A stretch of 35,250 nt of DNA from Acidobacteriaceae bacterium (GTDB lineage Bacteria > Acidobacteriota > Terriglobia > Terriglobales > Acidobacteriaceae): assembly GCA_030037705.1 (NCBI GenBank), contig JASHQE010000045.1, forward strand, positions 1-35,250. The letters are read 5' to 3'. The notes under the pieces were generated by a model, which saw only the letters and a program-made list of their open reading frames with translations, was not told the DNA's origin and did no database searches. This document shows, in pieces, positions 24,184 through 33,900 of this stretch. The stretch's first letter is position 1, and each line of letters starts with the position of its first letter. Made by a program: the position numbers and the translations under genes.

Positions 24184-26406
24184 CTATTCCGGTTTCGGCT
24201 GGTTGATCGAGTCTTCTTCCTTGGCGAGTTTGACGCGCGCGCTCTCCAGCTTTTTCTGGACCTTGGTTACATCGCCCGGTTCAAAGTCTGCAGAAGACGA
24301 CTTGGCGAATTCGGCCAAAGAGAGTTCCCACTGCGCGGCTGCCAGGCGGATTCGCCCCGTCTTTTCGTAGAGATCGCCCAGATGCTCATGGACCGTTGGG
24401 TCGGTCTGATCGCGCGCCACGGCTTGGCGCAGGTTATCTTCAGCCAGTTCGTACTCGCCAAGCTTGAAGTAGACCCAGCCCAGCGAATCGAGATAGGCGC
24501 CGTTCATCGGCTCAATGTCCACCGCCTTACGGATCAGCTTGAGAGCCTCCGGCAGGCGAACACCCTTGTCGGCGAGCATGTAGCCGAGATAGTTAAGAGT
24601 CATCGCATTCGAAGGGTCCAGATCGAGTGCCTGGCGGAAGAACTGCTCTGCCTGATCCGAGTGTTTCTCGCGGTCAGCCAGTTCGCCTTTGAGGAAAAGG
24701 AGATACGTGTGATCTTCCTTCTTTGTTGCCAGTGGCTCGGCCTTGGCAAAAGCATCCTCTGCATCCTTCCAGCGTCGCAAGCGGATATCCATTTGCCCGA
24801 TTGCAAACCATACCGTGCGGTCATTGTCGGCAGAGTTGTTGAGCAGCCCCTTGGCCATCGCCAACCCTTCATCCGGCTTACCCTGGTCTGCAAGTTCTCC
24901 GGCCAGCAGCAATTTCAGATCGCGATTTTTGGGATTGGCCTCGACTGCCTTTTGGGAGACATCGAGAGCCTTATCGAATTGCTTGGCTGTCTGATACGCG
25001 TCTACCTCGCCCTGGTACCCGCGCACCGCATTATCGCCGCCCAGCTCGATCATCTTCTGGTAGGCAGCCACGGCGTCACTGGTCTTGTTCTGCTCGAGAT
25101 AAACTGCGGCCAGCCGCTCCAGAAAAATGCCGCGATCGTTCTTCTCCTCATCCGTGTAGGCGCCGTTGGCGTGGGAGACCGAGGGCTGGTCAGGGGAGAG
25201 CGAAGGCTGGTTAAGCATGTTCTGATACGACTTTTCCGCCTCGTCGAAGCGGCCCAGCACGTCCAGCAGCCATCCCTCGTTATAGCCGGCTTCGAGCGAA
25301 GATGGATCGATCTTGAGGGCTTTTTCAATCGTGGCCAGCGCCTCCTGATATTTGCCCTGCTGGCGTTGAATCTCGCAGATGTGAATCAGCGCCTCGTTGT
25401 TCTCCGGGTCGTCATCGGCAAGCTGCCTATACTGTTTCAGCGCTTCATCGTACTGCTCATTGTTAAAGAGTGCCTGCGCCAGTGCGTCGATCGTCCGCAA
25501 GTCGCCGGGTTGCAGGTCCTCGGCGCGCTCGTAGGCAGCGATGGCGTCTTTAGGCTGCTTCAACTGTTCATAGGTTGCGCCTAGCGTGAACTCCATCTTG
25601 GGTGTCCGGTCGGACTCCGGAACTGCCTCAATAACCTTCGCAGCATGTTGAAGATCGCCGCTCTCGGCATAAAGACGGGCTAGGTTTAAGACCACGTCTT
25701 CTGATTCCGGCTCGATTGCCTGCGCTGTCTTGAACTCCTCTTCCGCCTTCTGCGGCTGGTGTTTCACGGTGTAGAGCTGGCCCAGCACCATCCGGTCTTC
25801 GATACTCCTGGGCTGCAACGCCACGATCTTCTCGAACTCGGCGATAGCCTGGTCGAGCACGTTACCGGAAGGCGATGAAGACGAAACGCCGTTTCCGCCT
25901 TCGCCGAGCTGGCGCAGATAGATGCGTCCGAGCAGCTTGTGCGCATCCACGTTGTCGGGATAGGTTTTGAGCAGGGTCCGGGCTGTGACTTCCGCCTCAT
26001 GTTCGTGGCCAGGCGTGCGGAAGTAAAGATCGGCCAGCCCATTCATCAATTCCGGTGAACTTGGATCGGCATTCAAGGCCAGCTTATATTCTTCAATAGC
26101 CTGGGTCACGTCTTCTGAACGGCCCTCGGAAATCGCGTTGTCCTCGTAAGTAGCGGCCAGGGCTGAGTGAAAGTACGCCTGCGCCCGGTTGGAAGCCTGT
26201 TCGGCATTTGTATCAGGCTTCACATTGGCTGCCATAGCTGAGGGCGGCGGCGCGCTCTGCTTTGAACTAGCCGGGAGGCTTCCGGCAGGCGCGGTTTGGC
26301 CACACACAAAGGCCACAGGCAGAAGCAGGAGGGTTGCTGTAGCGATCTTGAGCGAAGGAGCCGGCGAATGCGTTGTTTTTGTCATCATTGAGGGGATTCC
26401 GCGCAC
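24184..26406 (-). CDS. Secreted tetratricopeptide-repeat protein
   Basis: This 740-residue protein has an N-terminal signal sequence (LKIATATLLLLPVAFVCGQTAPAG) and a Ser/Pro/Ala-rich linker, then TPR repeats over nearly its whole length. Repeats are clear in units such as AIEEYKLALNADPSSPELMNGLADLYFR and AEQFFRQALDLDPSNAMTLNYLGYMLADKG. The end (WELSLAEFAKS...) is charged. TPR arrays are protein-interaction scaffolds; no enzyme domain is seen. AFVC is not a good lipobox. GTG 26406 has AGGTG five bases upstream; ATG 26388 is an alternative that keeps the signal peptide. It lies upstream of dgt; a functional tie is not evident. Confidence 0.88.
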   Translation of the reverse strand: MRGIPSMMTKTTHSPAPSLKIATATLLLLPVAFVCGQTAPAGSLPASSKQSAPPPSAMAANVKPDTNAEQASNRAQAYFHSALAATYEDNAISEGRSEDVTQAIEEYKLALNADPSSPELMNGLADLYFRTPGHEHEAEVTARTLLKTYPDNVDAHKLLGRIYLRQLGEGGNGVSSSSPSGNVLDQAIAEFEKIVALQPRSIEDRMVLGQLYTVKHQPQKAEEEFKTAQAIEPESEDVVLNLARLYAESGDLQHAAKVIEAVPESDRTPKMEFTLGATYEQLKQPKDAIAAYERAEDLQPGDLRTIDALAQALFNNEQYDEALKQYRQLADDDPENNEALIHICEIQRQQGKYQEALATIEKALKIDPSSLEAGYNEGWLLDVLGRFDEAEKSYQNMLNQPSLSPDQPSVSHANGAYTDEEKNDRGIFLERLAAVYLEQNKTSDAVAAYQKMIELGGDNAVRGYQGEVDAYQTAKQFDKALDVSQKAVEANPKNRDLKLLLAGELADQGKPDEGLAMAKGLLNNSADNDRTVWFAIGQMDIRLRRWKDAEDAFAKAEPLATKKEDHTYLLFLKGELADREKHSDQAEQFFRQALDLDPSNAMTLNYLGYMLADKGVRLPEALKLIRKAVDIEPMNGAYLDSLGWVYFKLGEYELAEDNLRQAVARDQTDPTVHEHLGDLYEKTGRIRLAAAQWELSLAEFAKSSSADFEPGDVTKVQKKLESARVKLAKEEDSINQPKPE

Positions 26407-26573
26407 ATGTACACCTGCGGCCGGGATAATCCGTCCGATCGAGCCCTAAAATAGCCGCACAGGCAGCCGTTCCGAACAGCTCTGCCTACACTTAAAGACG
26501 ATTTTACGCGTCATTCGTCGCGCGTGCGCGAACGAATGTGGGATTTTCGCAAATTGGCGCGGTCTTCGATAGG

Positions 26574-28211
26574 TCAGTGCCGGAAATGCCGGATTCCCGT
26601 GAAAACCATGGCAATCCCCAGCCGGTCCGCCGCAGCAATCACATCCTGGTCTTTTACCGAGCCGCCCGGCTGAATCACGGCCGTTGCGCCGTTCTGAGCG
26701 ATTGTCTCCAGACCATCCGGAAAAGGGAAAAACGCGTCCGACGCGGCCACGCATCCCTGAAGCGGCAGCACAGCCTTCATGGCTCCAAAGCGGGCTGCGT
26801 CCACCCGGCTCATCTGCCCTGCGCCAATGCCCAGCGTCTGGCCATCACGGGCATACACGATTGCATTCGATTTCACATGCTTGCACACACGCCAGGCAAA
26901 AAGGAGGTTCCGCAACTCCTCGGCCGTGGGCGGCCGCCAGGTGACCACTTTCAACTCCGATTCCGTTACCCGGCCCGTGTCTGCGTCCTGCAATAACAGT
27001 CCGCCGGAAACCTGCTTGACCACGGGCTTGGGCGGCGCAGCCTGAACTTCCACGAGACGAAGGTTTTTCTTGGCAGCGAATCGCTCACGCGCATCGGTGG
27101 TGAACGAGGGCGCAGCAATGGCCTCTACAAATAATTTTGCAATCTCCTCTGCCGCAGCTCCATCCATCTCGCGATTGGCGCCGATGATTCCGCCGAAGGC
27201 CGAAACCGGATCGCAAGCGAGCGCCTTCTGATATGCCTCCAGAACGGTCGCGCCCATCGCCGCTCCGCAAGGGTTGGTGTGCTTGACGATAATCACCGCA
27301 GGCTCTTCAAACTCCTGCAACAGTTCCCAGCAGGCGTCGAGGTCGACCAGGTTATTGAAGCTGAGTTCTTTGCCTTGCAACTGCTTCGCTCCGGCAATGC
27401 CCAGGCCGGAACCGTCTGCGTACAAGGCGGCGCGCTGATGAGGGTTTTCCCCATAGCGGAGCGATTGCGTCAAAGGGAGGTTGATGCGCAGTGCCGAAGG
27501 CAAAGAATTCGCATCCAATGCCGCCGGAGCCTCGGAAGCAGGTGGTTCGTCCATGCGGTCAAGCGTATTGGCAATGGCTGTATCGTAAGCGGCCGTGAGG
27601 GAAAACGCCTGCTTTGCCAGCCGCCATCGCGTAGACCGGCTCAGCGCGCCGCCTTTGGCCCTTAACTCTTCGATCAACGCGGGATAATCTGTCACGCGGG
27701 TCACAATGGCCACATCTTCAAAATTCTTAGCCGCAGAGCGGACCATCGACGGTCCGCCGATATCGATGTTTTCAATCAGATGGCCAAACGGCACGCCGGG
27801 TTGAGGGGGGGCTGCAGCAACGGGTGGTTCGAAGAGACGGGATCGTTGGGATATCTGAGCCGCCGTCTTTTCGAAGGCGTAGAGATTCACGACGACCATG
27901 TCGATGGGCGCAATTCCGTGCGCAGCCACGGCCGCCTCGTGCTCCTGATTGCCACGGATGTAGAGCAGTCCACCGTGCACGCGCGGATGCAGGGTTTTCA
28001 CGCGTCCATCAAGCATCTCCGGAAAGCCAGTTAACTCGCTGATATCTTGAACGGCCAGCCCGGCCTCTCGGAGCGCCCGCGCCGTCCCGCCGGTCGAAAC
28101 CAGTTCCACACCGAATTCCGCCAGCACCTGCGCGAATTTCACCAGCCCCGTTTTGTCGGTCACGCTCAATAACGCGCGCCGAATCTGCTTCACGCCGCTC
28201 TCTGGGTGCAC
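26574..28211 (-). CDS. purH: Bifunctional AICAR formyltransferase / IMP cyclohydrolase
   Basis: This 545-residue enzyme does the last two steps of IMP synthesis. The N-terminal MGS-like cyclohydrolase domain (about 8-150) has [37 protein letters not shown] and [12 protein letters not shown]. The C-terminal transformylase has [27 protein letters not shown], catalytic [10 protein letters not shown], and the end [15 protein letters not shown]...[10 protein letters not shown] Pro/Ala-rich insert near 125-143 makes it slightly long. Start GTG 28211 is supported by AAGGAGT six bases upstream (28218-28224). Confidence 0.97.
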   Translation of the reverse strand: MHPESGVKQIRRALLSVTDKTGLVKFAQVLAEFGVELVSTGGTARALREAGLAVQDISELTGFPEMLDGRVKTLHPRVHGGLLYIRGNQEHEAAVAAHGIAPIDMVVVNLYAFEKTAAQISQRSRLFEPPVAAAPPQPGVPFGHLIENIDIGGPSMVRSAAKNFEDVAIVTRVTDYPALIEELRAKGGALSRSTRWRLAKQAFSLTAAYDTAIANTLDRMDEPPASEAPAALDANSLPSALRINLPLTQSLRYGENPHQRAALYADGSGLGIAGAKQLQGKELSFNNLVDLDACWELLQEFEEPAVIIVKHTNPCGAAMGATVLEAYQKALACDPVSAFGGIIGANREMDGAAAEEIAKLFVEAIAAPSFTTDARERFAAKKNLRLVEVQAAPPKPVVKQVSGGLLLQDADTGRVTESELKVVTWRPPTAEELRNLLFAWRVCKHVKSNAIVYARDGQTLGIGAGQMSRVDAARFGAMKAVLPLQGCVAASDAFFPFPDGLETIAQNGATAVIQPGGSVKDQDVIAAADRLGIAMVFTGIRHFRH

Positions 28212-28225
28212 CCCGCCACTCCTTC

Positions 28226-28250
28226 AAAAGACTCTGCCAAAAGACTCTGC
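28226..28250. repeat. Tandem 12-bp repeat in the purH leader
   Basis: AAAAGACTCTGC occurs at 28226-28237 and 28239-28250, a 13-bp period. It directly abuts the purH ribosome-binding site on the upstream side in the minus-strand reading, so it would be in the mRNA leader. Confidence 0.6.
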
Positions 28251-28422
28251 GCGATTCCGCACGGCAATCGGCCGTCCGACCACGCGCCACAGACCAGACT
28301 ACAACCCGGCGTTCCTCCGCTTTTTACACGATTTCAACAGCTTCTTGCGGTGAGGTTTCGCCGCCTTGCAGATTCAAGACGATCGCGCGGCTGCGCGGCT
28401 CAAAATGCATTAAAGTGAAGAG

Positions 28423-29304
28423 ATGGGAAGCTATACTCCCGTTCTTCCACCCCACCGGCAGGAACACGCTCCCGAGGCTGCGCCGGAGATTCTGCCGCCA
28501 GTTTCCGGTTACGCGTCGCAGGATGCCCCACCCGCGCGCCGGCGGCCTTTATGGGCGGTTGCGCCGGCAACCTACTTGCTGGTGGGCATCAACTGCGTAG
28601 TTTTTCTGGCGATGGTGGCACGGGGCATCAGTCCCATGAGCCCATCGGTCGACCAGTTGATGAACTGGGGCGCCAACAACGCCGGAAACGTGCTGATTGC
28701 CGGCGAGTGGTGGCGCATCGTGACCGCGATGTTTTTGCACGTGGGCATCCTTCACCTCGCCACAAATATGTGGTGCCTGTGGAACCTCGGCTTGCTGGCT
28801 GAACCGCTCATGGGCTCTGCGGGCTTATTGGCGGCCTATATTCTCACCGGCGCCGCGGGGAACCTGCTCTCCACGCTGGTCAACTGGGTGTGGCCCATCC
28901 GCGAAGGTGGAACCATTCTGTTCCCGGCCGGCGCCGGAGCCTCAGGTGCGGTCTTCGGCATCGCCGGTGTGCTGATTGTGCTGCTTAAATCAAGGCGGCT
29001 GCCGGTGCCGCACGATGAATTGAAGCGGCTGCGCAGGTCGGTCATCTACTTTGCCGCGATCAATCTGGCCATCGGCTTCTCAATCTGGGGTGGAAACTTC
29101 CTCTTCCGCTCGGGACTGAACATCGATAACATGGCGCATCTGGGCGGATTTGCTTCCGGCCTGTTGTTTGCCATGCCATTGGTGCCGCGCATCGGCTCAC
29201 CGCGTGATATCTTTCAAACCCGAATGCGCATTGCCATAGGGATGCTGACCGGATTGCTGGTTCTGTTCGGTTTCTTCCTGGCTCATCTCGCGCCGCAGAG
29301 CTGA
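28423..29304 (+). CDS. Rhomboid-family intramembrane serine protease
   Basis: This 293-residue protein has a Pro-rich cytoplasmic tail (1-42) and six or seven membrane helices. Rhomboid signatures are present: WWRIVTAMFLH in loop 1, H111-LAT-N115 (HxxxN), catalytic Ser174 in GAGASGAVFG and catalytic His239 in MAHLGGFASG. The dyad is intact, so proteolysis of membrane substrates is predicted. An extended loop (VNWVWPIREGGTILFP) precedes the Ser motif. It diverges from purH across a 211-bp spacer and is convergent with the XRE gene. Confidence 0.93.
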   Translation: MGSYTPVLPPHRQEHAPEAAPEILPPVSGYASQDAPPARRRPLWAVAPATYLLVGINCVVFLAMVARGISPMSPSVDQLMNWGANNAGNVLIAGEWWRIVTAMFLHVGILHLATNMWCLWNLGLLAEPLMGSAGLLAAYILTGAAGNLLSTLVNWVWPIREGGTILFPAGAGASGAVFGIAGVLIVLLKSRRLPVPHDELKRLRRSVIYFAAINLAIGFSIWGGNFLFRSGLNIDNMAHLGGFASGLLFAMPLVPRIGSPRDIFQTRMRIAIGMLTGLLVLFGFFLAHLAPQS

Positions 29305-29364
29305 TGGCACGGCAATCCATCGAAAAAGCTGTGAGTGCAAGCTTCAGTTTCGCGCAGTGGAGCG

Positions 29365-29712
29365 CTATCGCGTTGCCGTAGCCGCAAACTTCTTCACCAT
29401 CGCCAGCAGCAGCTTACGGTCGCTCTCGTTCAAGTTCGAGGAGTAGCGGCGGATCTGGGTAAGGAATTTCAACTCCTCGTCCGAGAGCTTCTGGGTATTG
29501 AACTGGCGCCCGAGAGAGTCGTCGGCGAAGAACTGCGCAATGGGCAGGTCGAGCGCCTGGGCGATCTTGGAAAGTGTGTCAAGCGACGGCACGGTGTGAC
29601 CGTTCTCTACGCGGGAAAGATAGCAGCGGAGCAAGCCGGTCTTCTTTTCAATATCCCCCTGTGAGAGCCCCTTTTGGAGCCGGTATGCGCGAATCGTGGT
29701 GCCGATCTTCAT
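29365..29712 (-). CDS. XRE-family HTH transcriptional regulator
   Basis: This 115-residue protein has an N-terminal Cro/C1 helix-turn-helix (about 4-62: IRAYRLQKGLSQGDIEKKTGLLRCYLSRVENGHTVPSLDTLSKIAQAL) followed by LDLPIAQFFADD and a C-terminal helical tail ending NESDRKLLLAMVKKFAA. It is a cytoplasmic DNA-binding protein; targets unknown. A small spacer (29713-29859) with AT-rich TTAAGAGTTAA separates it from the dienelactone-hydrolase gene on the same strand and may hold its promoter. Confidence 0.9.
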   Translation of the reverse strand: MKIGTTIRAYRLQKGLSQGDIEKKTGLLRCYLSRVENGHTVPSLDTLSKIAQALDLPIAQFFADDSLGRQFNTQKLSDEELKFLTQIRRYSSNLNESDRKLLLAMVKKFAATATR

Positions 29713-29859
29713 CCCGGTTCGATTCCTGTCCGATGCCCACCAGTTGTTGCGTGCTGGCAGTAGTCAAGATAGTGTTGCCTTAAGAGTTAACATGGGGTGC
29801 CGCTGATTGCAAGCGCATCTTTTGGCACTTCCGTGTCACTTAGGTGTTACGGCTTTCGA

Positions 29860-30612
29860 TTAGGGCCGCAGCATCTGTGCAAAAAAACGGTCGACCCGCA
29901 CCAGCGCATCGGCAGCGTCGGCAGGACGATAACCGGTGGCATTATTCGGGTTTTCAAAGGCGTGTCCGGCGTCAGGGTAGATTTTGATGTCGACCGGTTT
30001 TCCGAGTGACTGCATCGCCGTTTGAAAGGCACGGACCGAATCCGGCGTAATGCCACGGTCCTGTCCGCCAAAGTTGCCCAGCATGGTGGCGTGAATCTGC
30101 TCGAGTGCGGACTTTTCCGTGGGCAACGCGCCATAGTTCACAGCCACGGCCTTCAATGTAGGTGCTGCCACAGCCAACTGGATGGCAAAGCCTCCGCCCA
30201 TGCACCAGCCAACTGCGCCGATTCGGCTCGCATCGACGTCCTTGCGCGCCGCCAGCCACTTGAGCGCCGAGGTCAAATCGCGTACGCCCTGGTCCTCCGG
30301 CAGACCGCGCGAGAGTTCGTGCGCCAGGTCGGGCGTATCCGCTACCTTCCCACGGTAAAGATCGACGGCCAGCGTCACATAGCCCTGGGATGCGTAGCCC
30401 GCGGCCTCATGCTTGATCCAGTCGTTGAGGCCCCACCACTCGTGGATGACGATCAGTGCCGGGTGCTGTCCGGCGCCGTGCGGCAGGTAGAGCAGCCCCT
30501 GGCCGTCCGAGTCACCGCTCGGAAAGGTAACGGCCTGCTGAGCGCAGGCAGTTGCCGCCCACGCCCAAAAAGACAAACAAACCACGCAGAAGAACAAACG
30601 AAAAGTCTTCAC
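29860..30612 (-). CDS. Secreted dienelactone hydrolase family protein
   Basis: This 250-residue alpha/beta hydrolase has a signal peptide (MKTFRLFFCVVCLSFWAWAATACAQ). The DLH triad is Cys137 in GWCMGG, Asp185 in GGQDRG and His217 in DAGHAFENP; Glu58 in VIHEWWGLN is the conserved DLH glutamate. DLH enzymes open dienelactones in aromatic degradation, but secreted relatives act on unknown esters, so the true substrate is open. It stands alone on the minus strand, divergent from the TonB-receptor gene. Confidence 0.9.
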   Translation of the reverse strand: MKTFRLFFCVVCLSFWAWAATACAQQAVTFPSGDSDGQGLLYLPHGAGQHPALIVIHEWWGLNDWIKHEAAGYASQGYVTLAVDLYRGKVADTPDLAHELSRGLPEDQGVRDLTSALKWLAARKDVDASRIGAVGWCMGGGFAIQLAVAAPTLKAVAVNYGALPTEKSALEQIHATMLGNFGGQDRGITPDSVRAFQTAMQSLGKPVDIKIYPDAGHAFENPNNATGYRPADAADALVRVDRFFAQMLRP

Positions 30613-30935
30613 CCAGGAAACCCCGATTTGTTTGACGAGTAACCGGTGTGGAAAGACCTCAAAGAATTGGAGAAATTTAACAAGCCAGGCAGCGTCCTCG
30701 ACCGGATTCTCGCCCGGATTGTCGTTGGAACAGGCGTAGGGTTGAAGGCCTGTTTCGCAAGAGAGGCGGTGCGCCGTTGCCGTCGATTTCGGCGCGGTGT
30801 AGGGATAAATGGCCTTCGTCCCGCTGGCGGCAGCGCTGTCGAGCGCAGTTTATGCCAGGCGCGCATGATCGATCTCCGTAAACCTTAATGAGTGATGGTC
30901 CGTCAGTCTGGGTAAAGGGCGATTCAGGAGAGCGA
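30613..30935. other. Divergent spacer without a supported gene
   Basis: This 323-bp gap lies between the dienelactone-hydrolase gene and the TonB-receptor start. It contains an 80-codon frame (from 30646) and an 85-codon antisense frame (to 30866), but neither has family-like sequence or a good ribosome-binding site. TTGACG at 30632-30637 could be a -35 but lacks a partner -10. It presumably holds both promoters. Confidence 0.4.
30926..30930 (+). promoter_or_regulatory. Ribosome-binding site fixing the TonB-receptor start
   Basis: AGGAG lies five bases before ATG 30936, which begins directly on a signal peptide (MRRVALQCAIAVGIL). The earlier in-frame ATG at 30888 has no such site. Confidence 0.65.
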
Positions 30936-33900
30936 ATGCGGCGGGTAGCGTTGCAATGCGCAATTGCAGTGGGGATTCTTGTCAGCGGTGGGGCCTGCAT
31001 CCCGGCGCAGGGGCAGGCTCCCTCAACAAGCCCAACGCCCGCACAGTCATCAACGTCTGCACCATCGGCAGATACCGAGCCGCAAACCGCTGCTGGCGGA
31101 AGACTCCACGGCATCGTCAAGAGCGGGAACATCCCCTTGCCGGGCGTCACCGTCACTGCGCAAAACACGCTCACCGGCAAGCGCTACTCGACCACCACGG
31201 ACATTACCGGCACCTGGTCGCTCACGATTCCGCAAAATGGGCGCTACGTGATCCGCACACAATTTGCCGCCTTCGCACCGGGATCGGAAGAAGCGGTTCT
31301 CAATGCCGACGCACAGGATCGCACCGTCAACTTCGAGCTGATTCTCGCCTCGCGGGCAGCCGAGCAACAGCGCCAGCAGGAACAGGGAAGTGGATCGAGC
31401 GCGGCAGAGCAGGCCGTTCGCCAGTTGGGGAGCAGTGGTCCAGAGAACCTGAGCCTGACGAGCGCATTGAGCGAGGGCACGGAGACCGGAAACGGTACGG
31501 CCGGTGCAGGAGGCGCGGAATTGCCTTCGATCGCCTCCAGCACCGATTTCAGCAATGAATCTGTCGCAATTACCGGGCAGTCGGGGCAGGTGAGCCCGAT
31601 GGCTGGGGTCAACATCGACCAACTGCGCGATCAATTGGAAACGTACCGCCAGCAGAACGGGGGACAGATGCCCGGCACAGGCGGGCTCTTCGGCGGCTTC
31701 GGTGGTAATGGTTTCGGTGGCGGAGGTTTCGGAGGCGGCTTTGGTGGCGGAGGCTTCGGCGGTGGTGGTTTTGGAGGCCGCGGCGGAGGTCGTGGCAACT
31801 TCCGGGGCTTTAACCCCGGTCAGCCCCACGGCGCCATCTTCTGGAACGGAACCAATTCGATCTTCAATGCGCAGCCGTTCGCTCTCGCGGGCCAGCCGCA
31901 GTCGCAGCCGTCGAATGGATCGAACCGTTTTGGCATTACCTTCATGAGCGCGCCGTATATCCCGCATCTGACGAAGCCGAGCGGCAAAGATACGGTGTTC
32001 CTCACGCTCTCCGGCACGCGCCAGTCTTCGCCCGAGGATGAATACGCCATCGTTCCCACCCTCGCGGAGCGGCAAGGAGACTTCTCCGCCGCGGGATTGC
32101 CCTCCATCTACGACCCCACGACGCTCCAGCAGTTCACATATAACGGCGTTTCCAATGTGATTCCGCCTTCGCGCTTCCTGACCTCGCCGGGCTATGCCCT
32201 CTTGAACTGCCCGGCGGCGAATCCGGACTGCCAGCCGCTTATCCCCGCGCCCAACATTACGCCTGGCGACGGCCTGCGGTATAACTATCACCTGCTCACG
32301 ACCGCACAATCGAATACGACCCTTGCCGGCATTCGCTATATGCGCAGCTTTGGCGCGAATGCGACGCAGCCCGGCGGCCGTGGCGGATTCGGCGGCTTGG
32401 GCGGTGGAAGACGCGGCGGTTCCTCCAATCAAGGATTGCGGCAGAGCATCAATGTCAATTTCAACGAGAGTCTTTCCGCCTCCGACTTGGCGAATTACAT
32501 TCCGCAACTCGGCGGCAAGAGCTTCTCGCACTCCTACTCGCTGCAGGCCGGCTATACCGTGGGCTACCACCGCGTAACGAACATCTTCACCGCCAACTGG
32601 AACCGCAGCAACAGCCAGACGACGAATTTCTTCACCAACACTTCCGACAATATCGGCTCAACCTACGGCATCCTTGTGCCGAACAACGTTCCGCTGAACT
32701 ACGGCTTGCCCCAGATCCAGCTCAGCGAGTTAACAGGCATCTCCGAGCAGGAGCCGAGTTTTTCGCTGGCGCAGACGATCTCGTTCTCCGAGGTATTGAG
32801 CTGGATTCACGGCAAGCACAATCTGCGCTTTGGCGGTGATTACCGCCGCGTGCATCGCAATTTTCTCGCCGGCTCGAACGCCACCGGCAGCTTCACCTTC
32901 AGCGGATTATTTACCGAAGATGCGAACCAGGATCAGACGACCGGTTCGCCGATTGCGGACCTTCTGCTCGGTTTGCCGCAATCGACCAGCTTGAACTCCT
33001 CGCTTGCGAAAAGCTATCTGCGCGACAATGTCTTCGATGCCTATGCCATGGATGATTGGAGGATTCTGCCTTCGCTCACGCTGAACTATGGTGTCCGCTG
33101 GGAGTTCTTTGCGCCCTATACAGAAAAATACGGCCGCCTTGCCGAAGTGGTCTCCAACCCTGCGGAAGGATTTACCACCTTGACGGAGGCGCAAGCTGGT
33201 GCATCCGGTCTGCCCAGCGGCCTCGTTTTTCCCTTTCATAAAGCCTTTGCGCCGCGCGTAGCGCTGGCCTGGCGCGTACCGAAGATCAAGCAAATGGTTG
33301 TGCGCGCCGGCTACGGCATGAGCTACACGGTCGGCGAATACGCCACGTTCGCTACGGCAATGGCCCACCAGCCTCCGTTCACCAATGAGCAGACCAACCA
33401 GGAAGCGGCCGGCAACGGGGCCTCTTCGCAGTGCGCGCGCACTATGCCGATAACCTGCTTCACGCTCTCGAACGGATTTCCCGCGGCGCAAACGCTCGGC
33501 AGCTACGCGCTCGATTCGCACTACGGATTGCCCTATGTCCAGGTGTGGAATCTCGACATCCAGAAAACGCTGCCCTGGGGCATCGTGATGAATCTCGGTT
33601 ACAACGGCACACGCGGCAATCATCTTGATACCGTGCTCGCGCCGCGCGCGCTGCCCAACAGTCCCGCAACCGATCCCTCGGTGGTATGCGTCGGCGCATT
33701 GCCCTGCTATCCCTTGAACTTCACCTACGAGGAAGCGGCCTCGTTCTCGAAGTTCAATGCCGGTACCATGCGTGTGAATAAACGGCTTTCGAAGGGCTTT
33801 GCCGTCGGCGCCAACTATCAGTATGGGCATTCCATCGATGATGCCGGTGCGGAAGGTAGCGTTCTCGGCAGCGGCGCCGCCAGCGTGCAGAACTGGCAGA

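Noticed and set aside
24382-25584. A 400-codon plus-strand frame opposite the TPR gene
   Set aside because: Leu/Val/Gln-rich product that mirrors the repeated TPR codons; no start signal, and the minus-strand TPR protein is clear.
26316-26406. Lipobox in the TPR protein signal sequence (AFVC)
   Set aside because: The residue before Cys is Val and the -3 position is Ala, so lipoprotein processing is not supported.
30646-30888. An 80-codon frame before the TonB receptor
   Set aside because: Poor start (GTG with no ribosome-binding site), Arg-rich tail, and its end lies within the receptor leader; not supported as a gene.
31681-31796. Repeated GGCGG/TTCGG pattern considered as a CRISPR-like or minisatellite array
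   Set aside because: It is in frame and encodes GFGGG-type units within the receptor; there are no spacers and the repeats are degenerate at codon level.
31050-32570. A 506-codon open frame on the minus strand opposite the TonB receptor
   Set aside because: Low-complexity Ala/Arg/Thr-rich product with no domain; the plus strand has a signal peptide, domain order and C-terminal barrel signature. Such antisense frames are common in GC-rich DNA.
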